A stretch of DNA of 64,000 nt from Brachionus manjavacas. Taxonomy: Eukaryota; Rotifera; Eurotatoria; Ploima; Brachionidae. The stretch is from positions 496,001-560,000 of the forward strand of contig JAHQIY010000027.1 in the NCBI GenBank assembly GCA_019054805.1. Direction: 5' to 3'. Numbering within the stretch: the stretch's first letter is position 1; each line of letters begins with the position of its first letter. Shown here one piece after another: positions 20,451 through 31,299 of the stretch. The notes under the pieces were generated by a model. It ran no database searches, had not been told where the DNA came from, and was given only the letters and a program-made list of their open reading frames with translations. Both the position numbers and the translations under genes were made by a program.

Positions 20451-20576
20451 AAAATAATAAATAAAAGAAAAAACTCAGAAAAATAATTGAATTTTTTTTC
20501 CGTGCTCATGTATGGTAACACAGCCTAAATGTATTTAATGTAAATTCGGTGACGTAATTTGAAAAACCGAAATATA

Positions 20577-21074
20577 CAGTACCGATTTGACAAGTGGATT
20601 TCTGGTAATTTTACGTAAATTGACGTAAAATTACTTTGTAACAAAAAGTAAATTTACGTATTTTTACGTAATTTTACGTAAAAATTGGTAAAAATGAAAA
20701 TGCCAAAAAAAAGCCCGATTTTTTGAATTTTTTATTATTTTCTAATAAATTTTGAAAAAATTAGTTTCTATTTATTAAATAAAATTTTACCAAAAGTTAC
20801 TTTTTTTTACTTTTTTTTACCATTTTTTACAAAAATTTACGTAAAAATTAGTAAAAAAAAGTAACTTTTCGTAAAATTTTATTTAATAAATAGAAACTAA
20901 TTTTTTCAAATTTTATTAGAAAATAATAAAATATTCAAAAAATCGGGCTTTTTTTTGGCATTTTCATTTTTACCAATTTTTACGTAAATTTACTTTTTGT
21001 TACAAAGTAATTTTACGTAATTTTACGTAAATTTACGTAAAATTACCAGAAGTCCACTTGTCAAATCGGTACTG
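20577..21074. mobile_element. Fold-back DNA element at a TA site (498 bp)
   Basis: Nearly the whole element is one palindrome. The arms of about 230 bases begin CAGTACCGATTTGACAAGTG and meet near 20826. TA flanks both ends, as in Tc1/mariner insertions. The arms contain repeated TTTACGTAAA-type units. There is no coding capacity. A larger element with the same unit is at 55127-56300. Confidence 0.85.
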
Positions 21075-21599
21075 TATCAGTCGTTTTATTTTTTGTTTTT
21101 TTAAAAAACCACATATTCTTGTAGATCTTGAAGAGAGGAATCCAAGTGTATGGATGAAATAGTTTTAAAAAATTTTTAAACCTTTTTTTTTCTTAATTCA
21201 AAGTTTTTTTTCGGCTAATTCGGTAGAATTTTTCAAATTAGTAATTATGTTTGACAATTTTTGATCCGATGACGGAACATGTTTGAACTGACCTTATTTG
21301 CTTATCGTTTTCAGCGGGTCTTAATTAGTAGAAAATAATTTTACTAGAATTTTAAGATAGCCGATGGGTCCGTTGTCTAATGTTGTTATTTTTTATGGGT
21401 TAAGAGGTTAATGAGGTATCACATCAATACCCAGAAATCCCACCCATTTACCCCTAAAAATAAAATATTTAACATAATTAGACTGAATGGACAAAAATGA
21501 TCACAATGACGTCTTTTTTTATGAAAAGTTTTAAATTTTGTTTCTCCTTTTTTTACAAAAATAATTTGATTTTATTTGATAAAAATATTCATTCTGTAT

Positions 21600-21840
21600 T
21601 ATCAAAAATCGTCAATATATTATAAAAATGAATCAGAACAAACAAAAAGAAGTTAAAAAAAAATATTCCATAGAAGATCTTGATAACGCAAAAAAAGATG
21701 TTTTTGAAAAAAAATTAAACACTACTCAAGCTTCAAATTTATACATATTCCGAGACAGATCTTTTTTACTAATCTTTTTAACTAGAAAAAAATCAAACAT
21801 AAAATTTATTTTGAATTCGTTTAAATTTTTTTCTAAATAG
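21600..21840 (+). mobile_element. pogo-like transposase N-terminal fragment
   Basis: The frame 21628-21840 begins MNQNKQKEVKKKYSIEDLDN and continues KKLNTTQASNLYIF. This matches the pattern of the psq/CENP-B helix-turn-helix at the start of pogo-type transposases (KKYSxEDLxxA ... QASxxYxI). No DDE domain follows. It may belong with the pogo-like terminus at 19657. Confidence 0.45.
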
Positions 21841-21859
21841 TTATGTTGTAGCGTATATT

Positions 21860-22800
21860 TAAAAGAATATTTTAAATATTTATATTTTTAAAAATATCAC
21901 TCAAAATCCTTTTTTTAATTATTATCGGGCTAATTGAGTGAATTCGGTGAATATTCTGGAAAAGAGGTTAGTTTTGGGGCAAAATAAATATGGTTTTTGG
22001 GTATTTCGGTTAATCCAATTATCCCTATTAGCCCTAACATAATTAACCGCAGGAGGTAAATGGGTGAGTCAAAAAAATAGGCCTAATTCGGTGACAATTT
22101 TTGGAGTTTTCGAACAAAATGGGATCGTTTTATGCAATATAAAAAATAGGTCACCCGGTTAGGCTCATTTACCATAATACAAATTTAATTTAAATTAATT
22201 TTATTTTATTTTAATTTTAATTATTGTTTTTATCCATATCTTCTCTCTTTCCCCTCTCCTTTGTGGACTAAAAAAATTTAGGTTGTATGAGGCCTCGCTT
22301 CGGAACAACCTTGAGAGATCATCTCTCTCTCTCTAATTAAATGGTTTCATCCAAACATGCCTGCTAACTCATTCACGCAGACTGGACCGGCTGGGTCCAT
22401 TAGAGGTGGTTCACTTGCAAGATTTAGTTCTATGTTGGAGACTCTAAGGTTGAAAACGGTAGAACAGTTATATATGAAGCACAAGTTATATTTTATGAAA
22501 CAATTAAAAAATAGTAAAATATGTTGCAGCTTGTTGTCTTTATAGTCCAAAGACTTCATTATAATCGATCATATATTTGAAGACATAAATCGTGGTTTGG
22601 TTGACTCGATCAAGTTTGTGTGCTCGCAAATAAAAATAAATATGGAACTCAGCTTACAATATTTTAATTTTTTAAAAATATTAAATGATCTCCTGAAAAT
22701 AGACTTTTATACGTAATCATAAGTTGAACAAAGTTTTTTTTTCTTTTTTGCCTATGAGGCTTGAAACTAATAAATAATAATAATGAATGATTTATTCAAT
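21860..22800. other. Unassigned repeat-rich stretch
   Basis: Contains a LINE-like tail motif (GGTTGT...ACAACC, 22282-22312), a CT microsatellite near 22323-22335, and a decayed open frame (22357-22545 and beyond, to about 22660) that was not recognised. The frame starting MPANSFTQTG has no relatives that could be named by eye. Confidence 0.3.
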
Positions 22801-22830
22801 GAACGCCTTGTAGGCGATGTAAAAATAAAA
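22785..22830 (-). mobile_element. LINE 3' tail with GCCTT hairpin
   Basis: On the minus strand, ACATCGCCTACAAGGCGTTC is followed by ATTGAATAAATCATTC. Same family as the tails near 1.2 and 3.07 kb. Confidence 0.45.
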
Positions 22831-23399
22831 AAAAAATAATAAAATAAAGTAATCAAACAATTAGGACAAAAATAATTGTAAGACAAATGAAGAGTACTTT
22901 TCCATATCGAATTTTAAATGGTCATAAATACATAATTTTTTTTTTTTCTTTAATTTTCTAAATTATTATTCAAGTTTTTAGTTAGTAAAGTTTCTATTTT
23001 CTAGTTTCTGTTTTCTTTTTTTTTCCATTTTCTAGTTTCTGTTTTCTCTTTTTTTTTTTTTTTGACCTCACCACTCAAGGACTCAAATCACGATCAAATC
23101 GAACTAGGAGAACAATAAGCAAACAATTCATTTAATAACAATAATAATAACTAATTAATTATTTTGAAATTATTATTGGATGTTAATTTAGACATAAGCT
23201 CATGGATTTCAGTAGTATTGGTATGAACATTCTTATTTGTAATAAAAGGAAAAGAGGCGCACAAAGAAACACTAAATCAGCACTTGAAAAACAGCCATCA
23301 AAAATTATTTTTTTGCTATATTACAGATCGTACCTTGGCATCTTCATCAATGTAGAAAGTTTCAAAATATGTGTATAAACTTGTAGCAAGTGTGGTATT

Positions 23400-23740
23400 T
23401 ATTTATTGAATTGAATTAACCTCCTTTAAGGAGAAGTAATAAAAAAAAAAAAAAATTTATAAAAAGATTTTTTGTGTTTTTGTGATTTTTTTTTAAAATG
23501 AAAAATTATTACCTAAAAATAAAATTACAAAAAATAAAAAAGGAACATAAGTTCGAAAATAGAAAAAGGCATGAAAGTTAGAAAGCAAGATAATTTGGAC
23601 CAAAATTCATGAATTTCTTTTATTTTGAATTAGCTCGTTTAGGAGAGTTCTGAAATGTTTTAATTTTAAATTGCATAGACATTACCAAATTGAATCAGAT
23701 ATACCATCATTAGAAATCAGATTAATCTTAAGATTTTCTA
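23400..23740 (-). mobile_element. Second copy of the CTCCTT-hairpin LINE 3' end
   Basis: Nearly identical to 213-570 in the same orientation, including the hairpin tail and the end of the reading frame. It breaks off abruptly at about 23740. High identity implies recent activity or a shared recent master. Confidence 0.7.
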
Positions 23741-23779
23741 GTGTGGTATGGTATCATGGATATGGAATTTTTAATAAAG

Positions 23780-24330
23780 AAAAACTCTTGTCAATAAAAA
23801 GCGAGAATTTTTACAATTTTTTTGTTTAGATTGTGATCGTGATGATTTAGACGATAATGATTCTTCTTTAATTGATAATGAAAATGCCGCATATTAAAGC
23901 GTCATTTATTTTGATTAAACGTCCATAAAATTAATGTAACTTGAATGTATTCATTTTCCTTTGTAGTTAAAATGGAAATTTACTTAAAAGATACATGGCT
24001 TGCATCCTCCGACTCCAATAAAATTTTTTTGTGGAATTGGGGGGTTGTGAAGATATTCCCGAGACTTCCGACGAATAAATCGAAGCTCAAGACAGCTCAA
24101 GGATCACTTTTATTGAAACTGAGGTAGAGGAAGGTAGCAATGAGACTACTCTAGCTGCAATTCCTCCAATAACGCAGTTTTCCAAGCCACTATCAGAGTG
24201 AGTGGAAAAAGATGATTATTTCTCACAACCCACTGACAACAAAAGTTCGATCATTCAACAAATCGAACTTTTGTTGATTCTCTGCCTAGAGTGGGAATAG
24301 TTACACTGATTACAATGATTTTTCATTTTG
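23780..24330 (+). other. Unrecognised acidic coding remnant and 14-bp hairpin
   Basis: Scattered acidic coding-like frames (DDNEDD-like near 23840; EVEEGSNETTLAAIPP near 24130) suggest a dead transposase N-terminus. A perfect hairpin, AACAAAAGTTCGAT at 24238-24251 and its complement at 24262-24275, lies at its end. Confidence 0.3.
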
Positions 24331-24589
24331 AAAGAAAGAAAAGTGTAATTTTATTTAAATGATTCAATTTGCTTAAATGAATAAATTCTGTCCATCTCTG
24401 TCAAAGATATGGACAGAGATTAGGTCCTCTCTTCCTTTCTGGGCGCGGGAATCGTCGAAGAGTCTTCCACCTGCACAACAGTACCACGTTATTGTGGCAC
24501 TTTCTTTCTGGTTAATAATGTGGAAGCATATAATTGGTGTTGCATAGAGCCAAGGATTACTTAAATATATTAAGGATACTTCAATATAT

Positions 24590-24765
24590 TTTACACACTA
24601 TTCTCAGTGTTTTTTAATGACATTGCTAATATCATTCATGTTTTTCTCTACATCAATATATCTAATTTTAATTTTCTTCTATTTTAACTTATTTTATTTT
24701 TTTTTTTTTTTAATCTGAAGGAGACTTAGCTCGATACAGATATACAAATAAATAATAAATCATTC
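24590..24765 (+). mobile_element. LINE 3' end with hairpin tail
   Basis: A 3' UTR resembling that at 53750-53965 ends in CTGAAGGAGACTTAGCTCGATACAG-like hairpin sequence and AAATAAATAATAAA. It is directly followed by the next LINE copy. Confidence 0.6.
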
Positions 24766-27180
24766 AAAAATCATTTCTGCTTCTCATAAAAACATTCCTT
24801 ATCTTTCTCAGAAAATCTAAAAAACTATTCTTCCCCCGAACATTGTTATTCTGATAAAAGAACGCATGAAAGTAAGAGGAAACTTCCAAAAACTCGCTGT
24901 CAAAAGCTCAAGCAAAAATATAATCAACTTACATTTGAGTTAAAGGCCTCTTTAAAAAAATTCTGGAATCAAAATTGGTTTGATTTTATTGAGAAGATGG
25001 GAAAAAACCCACTGACAAGTAGACCTTTTTGGAAAAAAATAAATAAATTTAGAACAAAAAAAGGATCAAATTTAATTCCTAAATTGATTTTAAATGAAAA
25101 GAAATTCAAAACTAATGAAGAAAAGGGAAAATGATTTGGAGAACTCTTATCTTCAATATTTAGTCCTAATTCTGATTTAATTGATACTTAGAAAGATTTC
25201 TAAATACTTAATTCTAACTCTACATTTATTTGAAATTATGATCAGTCTAATTTTAATGATTCAATTTGCTTAAATGAATTAATTATGGCTTTTAAAAGAT
25301 TGAAAAATGAAGCGGCAACAGGACCTGACCAAATACATAATCTAATGTTAAAAAACTTACCTAGAAATTCATTAATAGAAATTATAGAACTTTTTAATTT
25401 ATCTCTTCGAGAAGGTAGAGTCCCTAAAGCATGGAAAACATCGAACATTACTATGATTCAAAAAAAGGCCTCTTCTTTACAAGATCCTTTAAATTATAGA
25501 CCAATAAGTATAACGAGTTGTTTAGGAAAGCTCCTGGAACGCATAGGATTTTCAAGATTATAGAATTATTTGGAACAAAATTCACTCCTTATCCAGGAGC
25601 AATCTGGATTTAGGAAACACCGGCGAACATCAGATAATCTTTTCTTTTAATTCAAAAAATTATGGAATCATTAAATAGAAAAAAAAGAGTTTGCAGCCTT
25701 TTTTTGATATTTCTAAAGCCTTTGATAGGGTTTGGCATGAAGGTCTACTTTTTAAATTGATTAAAATGAATCCACCTCATTACTTGACTAACTGGATTAG
25801 ATAGTAGGACATTTAAGGTAAATGTGAATGATCATCTGAGCGAAGAATATAAAATAACTGCAGGTGTTCCTGAAGGCTCAGTTATTAGTCCTCTTTTATT
25901 TAGTTTATATATTAATGACATCCCAAAAAGAAACAAAACAAATAATGAATACTCTCTGCTTTTCGCAGATGATCTAGTTACATTCTTTATTTATAACAAA
26001 AAAGGAAATCTTGAAAATAAGATAAATAAATACACCAATGAGCTAGAACAATGGCTAATTAAGTGGAAAATGAAGATATCAGTTGAATAGTCGTGTTTAG
26101 CAGCCTTCTCTAGGTACAAAATAGAGAGAGATAATCTAAACTTAAAAATTTATGGAAACAGAATAATGAGTCAAAAAGAAATCAAGTTTCTTGGTATAAA
26201 ATTTGATTCTAAATTAAATTTTAATACACTTGTAGACGAAATTAAAGAACGCTGCAACAAAAGGCTAAATATTGTTTAGATATTGTCAAATATAAAAACG
26301 AGTCTTAATCAAAACACACTAGGAAATTTATATAAATCTTTAGTCGGATCGATTTTAGACTATTCTTTTCCTTGCTTGAATTCATTTTCAGAAAATAATA
26401 TCAAAAAACTACAAGCAATTCAGAATTCAGCAGTAAGATCTATCTTTAAGTAAAAATATGATATTCCCTTCAACATCTTGCATCATGAAGCTTTTAACAC
26501 TAGAAGCACCAACGTCAATTTTAACACTAGAAGTCAAAATGACTCTTGTTCGATTTTTAATCACTAATATCTAAATTATTTTAAATGATATGAACACGAA
26601 ATTTATTTTTGAGCATTAAAAAGCATTAAATTTTGTAAAATTAATGAGAGATTATGTCAAAGACTATGTCTTTGCGCATAATCAAGCACACACTACTAGA
26701 AGCACCAAAACGAGTCATTTGACTCGTTTTGGTGCTTCTAGTATTAAAAAATTTTGGTGCTTCTAGTGTAAATAAACTAAAATTACTAACAGTCTCAAAT
26801 CGGCTTTTTGAGTTGAGTGAGAGATATGTTGGGACAGGACTGAGTCATTCTATTCCATTGGTTGTAAGACTGGTGGAGGAATACAAAAAAGGTTTCGAGT
26901 CGAGATATAATTTAGATATAATGAATACTCAACTCGATTGTGTAATTGCTACCTTACTTTTTTCTTCCTTTTTTCCTGAAACCTGAACTATGTAAACATG
27001 TGCCACATGTAACAATCTATGTCTTCTTAACTTTCATTTTTTTTCCGCTTATTTACTTTATTTTGATTTTTTTTATCTCATTTTATTAACTTTAATTTTA
27101 TTTTTGATTTTGATTTTTTTAATTTATTCTGAAGGAGCCCTAGCTCGGTACAGAAAACAAATAAATAAATAAAATAAAAA
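24766..27180 (+). mobile_element. Longest Jockey-like LINE copy, with a nested piggyBac MITE
   Basis: It covers the linker before the RT (GKNPLTSRPFWKKINKF), the RT ([34 protein letters not shown], then [20 protein letters not shown] and LLFADDL), the C-terminal region and the 3' hairpin tail at 27129-27180. Stops and frameshifts occur at several places (for example 25561 and 25620-25800). The endonuclease and any ORF1 are absent. The element is a pseudogene but close in sequence to the copies at 9.5-11.4, 58.6-60.5 and 63.2 kb. Confidence 0.85.
26498..26768. mobile_element. piggyBac MITE nested in a second set of piggyBac ends
   Basis: The outer ends CACTAGAAGCACCAA and its complement lie at a LINE TTAA (26494-26497; right copy TAAA, one change). 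Inside, at 26525-26743, is a second unit flanked by TTAA on both sides (26521-26524, 26744-26747). Its body is almost identical to the left 200 bases of the piggyBac element at 13.78 kb. The inner right end is a 50-base perfect hairpin (26694-26743) with a 2-base loop. Confidence 0.8.
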
Positions 27181-27184
27181 TAAT

Positions 27185-28910
27185 CTCTAAGAAAAATTGA
27201 AAAAATAATCAATTCAGGTATTAGCATAATAAAAAACTACTGCATAAGATGAGATATTTTAATCAACACCAACAAAACATTTTACACCATTTTTACTACA
27301 GCCGGCTACAGATCAAATTACGAATCTAAATACAAGCTTAACTTATCTATTGGTGACTTTTAGGTCCCATAAGATCCGTTCCCAACCTTTCTTGGAATTA
27401 GATTTGATCCAAACCTCTTTCAAAATTTACCACAAAAAGTTATGCCTAAAATTAACCTTATTCAAAAGATAAAAGGTCCAAAACTTTACAACTGTATTTT
27501 CTTATGCAAAATAATTTTTAGAAATTTTATTCGATCTCAAATTGATTACTTATTTATCCCACTTTCAAGTTCAACCCAAAAAATTATCAATGATGCACAA
27601 AAGATGCAAAACAAAATACTCAGGCATGTCAAATTCCTCCCATTGAAAACGAAGATCAATACCATCCACAAGATAGTGTTGCAGCGATTAATGATATTTA
27701 ACGATCGTCGATTTTCGATTATTTTAAGATTTTAATCGATTAATCGTCGATTTAATCGCCCGAAAATGCATAAAAAATGCAAAAAAAAAATTTTTTTTGT
27801 TGAATAAAAACTTTATTTAAACAAATTAGAAAAAAAAAGGTATATTTTATTTTACATTTCTCAATTTGTTAATATTATGCATGAGAAAAATAAGAGAGTT
27901 AAAGTTCTTTGGATTAAGCCTTGATCTTTTTTTGGAAAGTATCTCTCCGGCTTTTGAAAAAATTCTTTCGCATGGTGCACTTGTTGCCGGAATAGAAAGA
28001 TATTTTTTAGTTAAATTATATAAGTTAGGAAATGAAAATTTGTTATTTTATGTTAAATGTTAATTTATTCTGACTTGAAACATTTAAAGTAGCTTGTTTT
28101 GATTTATCTTGAGAAGATTTAATTGACATTAACTCTTGATAGTGATCAGCTTCTAAATGGTTCCATAAATTTGTAGTATTGTTTTTTCTCAAAATTGATG
28201 AATCTTTCTCTGTTTTGGTTTTTAGGCATTTTTGACAGATACCGATTGTAGGATTGTCAGGATTCAATTTAAAATGTCTCCAAACAAGAGAAGAAAAAGG
28301 TGAACTCATATTTATTTTTAAAGAATAATTTAATAAACAAAAACTAAATTGAAAAACTAATTGAACGAATTTCATGTGAATTTTTATAATAGAAAAAATT
28401 CATGATAAGAAAATTTAGAATTGATATTAATTGATCGCGATTTTGGACATCATGATCGATCGATTTCGATTTGAAAAATCGCGCGCGATTAATCGAAATC
28501 GCTGCAACACTACCACAAGAGTCTAAATTTTGACATGTTATCAACTAGATCTGAACTACTTTTAGATAAATTCCTACACAAAAGAATAGATCACCAGCAA
28601 CTATTAGATGATTTAAATGACTACCTGACAAACACTCCTGTTCCAAACAAATAGTTCAGCAGCTTATATGAAAATTTTAGAACAACTATTTTTTAGTAAA
28701 TCAAAACTTTTTACTTCTTACTACCAGCTCATTAAATTTATATTGTATTACCTTGTTATTATCATTTTTGTGCTCTGATATACTAATAAAATTTTTCCTT
28801 TTTAATATTTAGCTCTACATTTCAAACGCTAGGCTAACAAGAAGGGCTTTGATCCAGTCTGAGTGGCCTGAGGATTTTCCCAAAAAAATATTTAAATGAA
28901 TAAATAATTT
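27185..28910 (+). mobile_element. LINE of a third family, interrupted by a hAT element
   Basis: 27290-27665 encodes a post-catalytic RT region (SIGDF, FPTFLGIRFDPNLF) and the thumb/C-terminal part (FRNFIRSQIDYLFIPLSSST, AQKMQNKILRHVKFLPLKTK). The frame resumes at 28521 (LNFDMLSTRSELLLDKFLHK) and a 3' UTR ends near 28905 in AAATGAATAAATAAT. Several stops. Confidence 0.7.
27674..28512 (-). mobile_element. hAT element keeping BED finger and dimerisation domain only
   Basis: The TIRs TAGTGTTGCAGCGATTAAT and its imperfect complement are flanked by the 8-bp duplication CCACAAGA (27666-27673, 28513-28520). On the minus strand, 28375-28043 encodes a BED zinc finger (LVWRHFKLNPDN, CQKCLK, NLWNHLEADH). 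Further along, 28012-27860 encodes the hAT C-terminal signature (SIPATSAPCERIFSKAGEIL). The catalytic middle is deleted, so it could only be mobilised by another hAT transposase. Confidence 0.85.
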
Positions 28911-29727
28911 ATTTTAAACGAAAATATACCTGATAGTGAATAAAATAAAATATTGAAAAAAAAAAGTTTTAAGTAAAAATTTCTCTTGCTTTTGAGTTAG
29001 AAAAGCGATGAGCCTATGACAGTTCAAATCAAAAAGAGGCAAAAAAATCAATTGTTTCCTAGAAATTTTCAAAGCGCTGTAGAATTAGCCCATTTGAAAT
29101 TCTTGATTCAATAAGATCAATTATTGAAGTGACATTTAACAAAAAATATTCCAATAAAGCATTGTTTTGCACAATTCAAAGCAACTGATCATTTAATCTC
29201 AATCATTCTGAATCTAGACAAACATGTTAGCTTGAGTCAATCTATTTGAAACATTTACGAAGCCAAAATAGCTCTATCTATAGCTTTTCTATTTGTTCAT
29301 CATTAAAAACTCAAATCCATTCTCATTTTTTCCATTGAGCATATCCAAATAGAAAAAACAAATAAATTGATTCTTAATCCAGCACATTTATAATTAGAAT
29401 AAAAATTAATCGTCTCAATCGGGGAGGTTTACGTGAGACCGATTGCTAGCTTCAACTTAATTACTTTCGTAACAAATCTAGAAGAAAAACAACTCTCTCT
29501 ATTACATAACCCACTTTTTTCTTTTTTGTTAATTAAAACAAATAAAATCGGATTAGAACAAAAAGCACTAGAAGTAAAAACAAATGTTTTTAATTTAGGA
29601 TAGCTTGGCACTGAGTCGCATGGCTGCCTCGCTCGTGTCCACGCATAAACAAACACTTTTAGTCCTAAGCCAACATTTGCATAACTGGCCTCTTTTCTAA
29701 TCCGTCGCTTAATCATTGTTGTCTTTA
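28910..29727. other. Upstream region of the RASSF gene
   Basis: No repeat with clear ends and no coding exon recognised. A likely acceptor (TTGTCTTTAG) ends at 29728, 27 bases before the RASSF ATG, so a non-coding first exon probably lies in or beyond this stretch. Confidence 0.4.
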
Positions 29728-29755
29728 GATGCTTCATTTCAATTAAGCAAACTCA

Positions 29756-30586
29756 ATGGACACACAAAGAGACTGTTTGGACAAAATAGCGATCAAAGTG
29801 AACGGCGTGGAGCGGCTCGCCGCCGGCCTGTCCAAAAGCACCACCATAGACGAGATAAAGTACGCCATGCTGAGTGTGTCCGAGCCGGGCTTCGTGCCCG
29901 ACGACAATTGCAGCTATGGCGTGTTCGAAAAGTGGCACGGTCACGAACGCCTCCTCGAGGACAAGAGCAAAATCTGCAAGGTGATCAGCTTTTGGAAGAG
30001 CCTGCCCGGCGATCAGCTGTCGCAGGTCAAGTTCATCATCAAGAAGAAGAGGGCCGACAGAAGAGTGCTCAGGGACAAGGAGAACTTGCTGCTGGCCGAG
30101 GAGACGGACAGGTTCGATGGCCAGAAGCTCAAGAGCTCGCTCATCGAGCTGGTCAACAGGCAGGCCGAGTTCATCGACGGTCAAGCGAGCAGCTTGTCCG
30201 GCGAGGACGACAGAGTCAAGTGCGAAGATTTGAAGGAGAAAATTTTGGACGCGATTGAGCTGGAGCTGGCGCAGAGTGAGAAAATGGACTGGCTTAGCGA
30301 CTCGTTGAAGCAGATTGACGAGCTAATCGAAATGAAGAGGGAGCTGGTGAGAAAAATAGAAGGACAGATGAGCGATCAAGACACAGAGATTAGAATTTTT
30401 TATGAGAACAGCGGGAGCGAAGCGGCCGAGAGCACTGAGCGTCCTGTAGTGTCGGTCATGTCGACCACCACCTCGTCGTCCATATTCACCTCGGTTTCGT
30501 CAACGTCAACTACAGAAAATTATGCTGTTGTCAAAGATTCGCTTGTTTCAGCCGATGCAGTGATTGTCCTGGAAACGCTGGTTTAA
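29756..30586 (+). CDS. Ras-association domain protein, N-terminal RASSF type (RASSF9/10-like)
   Basis: 276 residues in one exon. Residues about 8-100 form an RA domain of the RASSF7-10 kind: IAIKVNGVERLAAGLSKSTT, then YGVFEKWHGHERLL and KVISFWKSLP. The GLxKxTT and EKWxGxER motifs and the spacing suggest RASSF9/10 (Drosophila meru-like) over RASSF7/8. No SARAH domain is present, as expected for this branch. Residues about 185-215 are a coiled coil (ELAQSEKMDWLSDSLKQIDE); the tail is Ser/Thr-rich. Family members act in epithelial polarity and Hippo/Ras-related signalling; the exact partner is not shown by sequence. The start codon is the first in frame after the acceptor at 29728. The exon is much richer in GC than its surroundings. 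Confidence 0.85.
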   Translation: MDTQRDCLDKIAIKVNGVERLAAGLSKSTTIDEIKYAMLSVSEPGFVPDDNCSYGVFEKWHGHERLLEDKSKICKVISFWKSLPGDQLSQVKFIIKKKRADRRVLRDKENLLLAEETDRFDGQKLKSSLIELVNRQAEFIDGQASSLSGEDDRVKCEDLKEKILDAIELELAQSEKMDWLSDSLKQIDELIEMKRELVRKIEGQMSDQDTEIRIFYENSGSEAAESTERPVVSVMSTTTSSSIFTSVSSTSTTENYAVVKDSLVSADAVIVLETLV

Positions 30587-30711
30587 TGTGTACAAAACTG
30601 AATCATTCAATTCAATGGCTTTAAACACTTTTACCTCAGTATAAACAGAGAACAAAATACATTCGCATTTGTTTTAGTTTTTCTTTTTGATTTATTTATT
30701 CAAAGTATTAA

Positions 30712-30717
30712 AATAAA
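30712..30717 (+). terminator. Poly(A) signal of the RASSF gene
   Basis: AATAAA about 125 bases after the stop codon. Confidence 0.65.
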
Positions 30718-30794
30718 AATTGTTTTATTTTGCCTCCTTTGACGCTCAATTAGTCTAGATTAAGAAAATGGCTACATGTGAAATGCTTAAATCT

Positions 30795-30943
30795 ACTTGG
30801 CAAGTTTTTTTTTCTTTTTTACATTTCTATGAATAATTGCGTAATTACATTTCAAATTTTAACATGCTTAAGTATTGAGTTTTAATGAAACGACGTAATT
30901 TCAAAATTTCAAAAAAGTTAAATAGAAAAAAAAAAATTGCCAC
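30795..30943. mobile_element. 150-bp MITE, inverted copy of 19975-20125
   Basis: It begins GGCAAGTTTTTTTTTCT and ends in the matching A-rich complement ...TTGCC. The interior is nearly the same as 19975-20125 in reverse orientation. ACTT occurs on both sides, a possible short target duplication. Confidence 0.55.
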
Positions 30944-30944
30944 T

Positions 30945-31222
30945 TTCAAACGAGTCTAATAGGAAACTTCAAGTTATTCAAAATACAGCTATACGTTCAA
31001 TATTAAAACTGAAAATGGCCACTCCACTAGAACAACTTCACCATCTAGCCTTGGATAAAGGATAGACAGTCATCTTTTTGATCTCAGTGAGAACTATATC
31101 AGGTGTGGTCTAAAAAACTCAATACCTCTAGTAACAAGACTAGTAAAAGAATATAAAGCCGTAATTAGCACTTAAGAAATATGCAATCTTGCAACTCCAT
31201 TGTGTGGTCTTTACCTCCTAAT
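30945..31222 (+). mobile_element. Jockey-like LINE C-terminal fragment
   Basis: Encodes SNRKLQVIQNTAIRSILKLK and later SENYIRCG and SIPLVTRLVKEYKAV with stops, a diverged cousin of the main LINE family. It continues after the hAT insertion at 33775-33950, where the 3' UTR ends in AATAAAATAAATAAAT. Confidence 0.65.
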
Positions 31223-31299
31223 TAGTGTTGGCAATCGGCTCCAATCGATTGACAAATTTAATAGATCGATTAATTTTTTTTAGTTAACTATAGAGTTTC

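Noticed and set aside
29753..30184. Minus-strand and shifted plus frames over the RASSF exon
   Set aside because: They are shadows of the RA-domain frame at 29756-30586; composition is biased (Arg/Gln/Gly or Leu/Val) with no family pattern.
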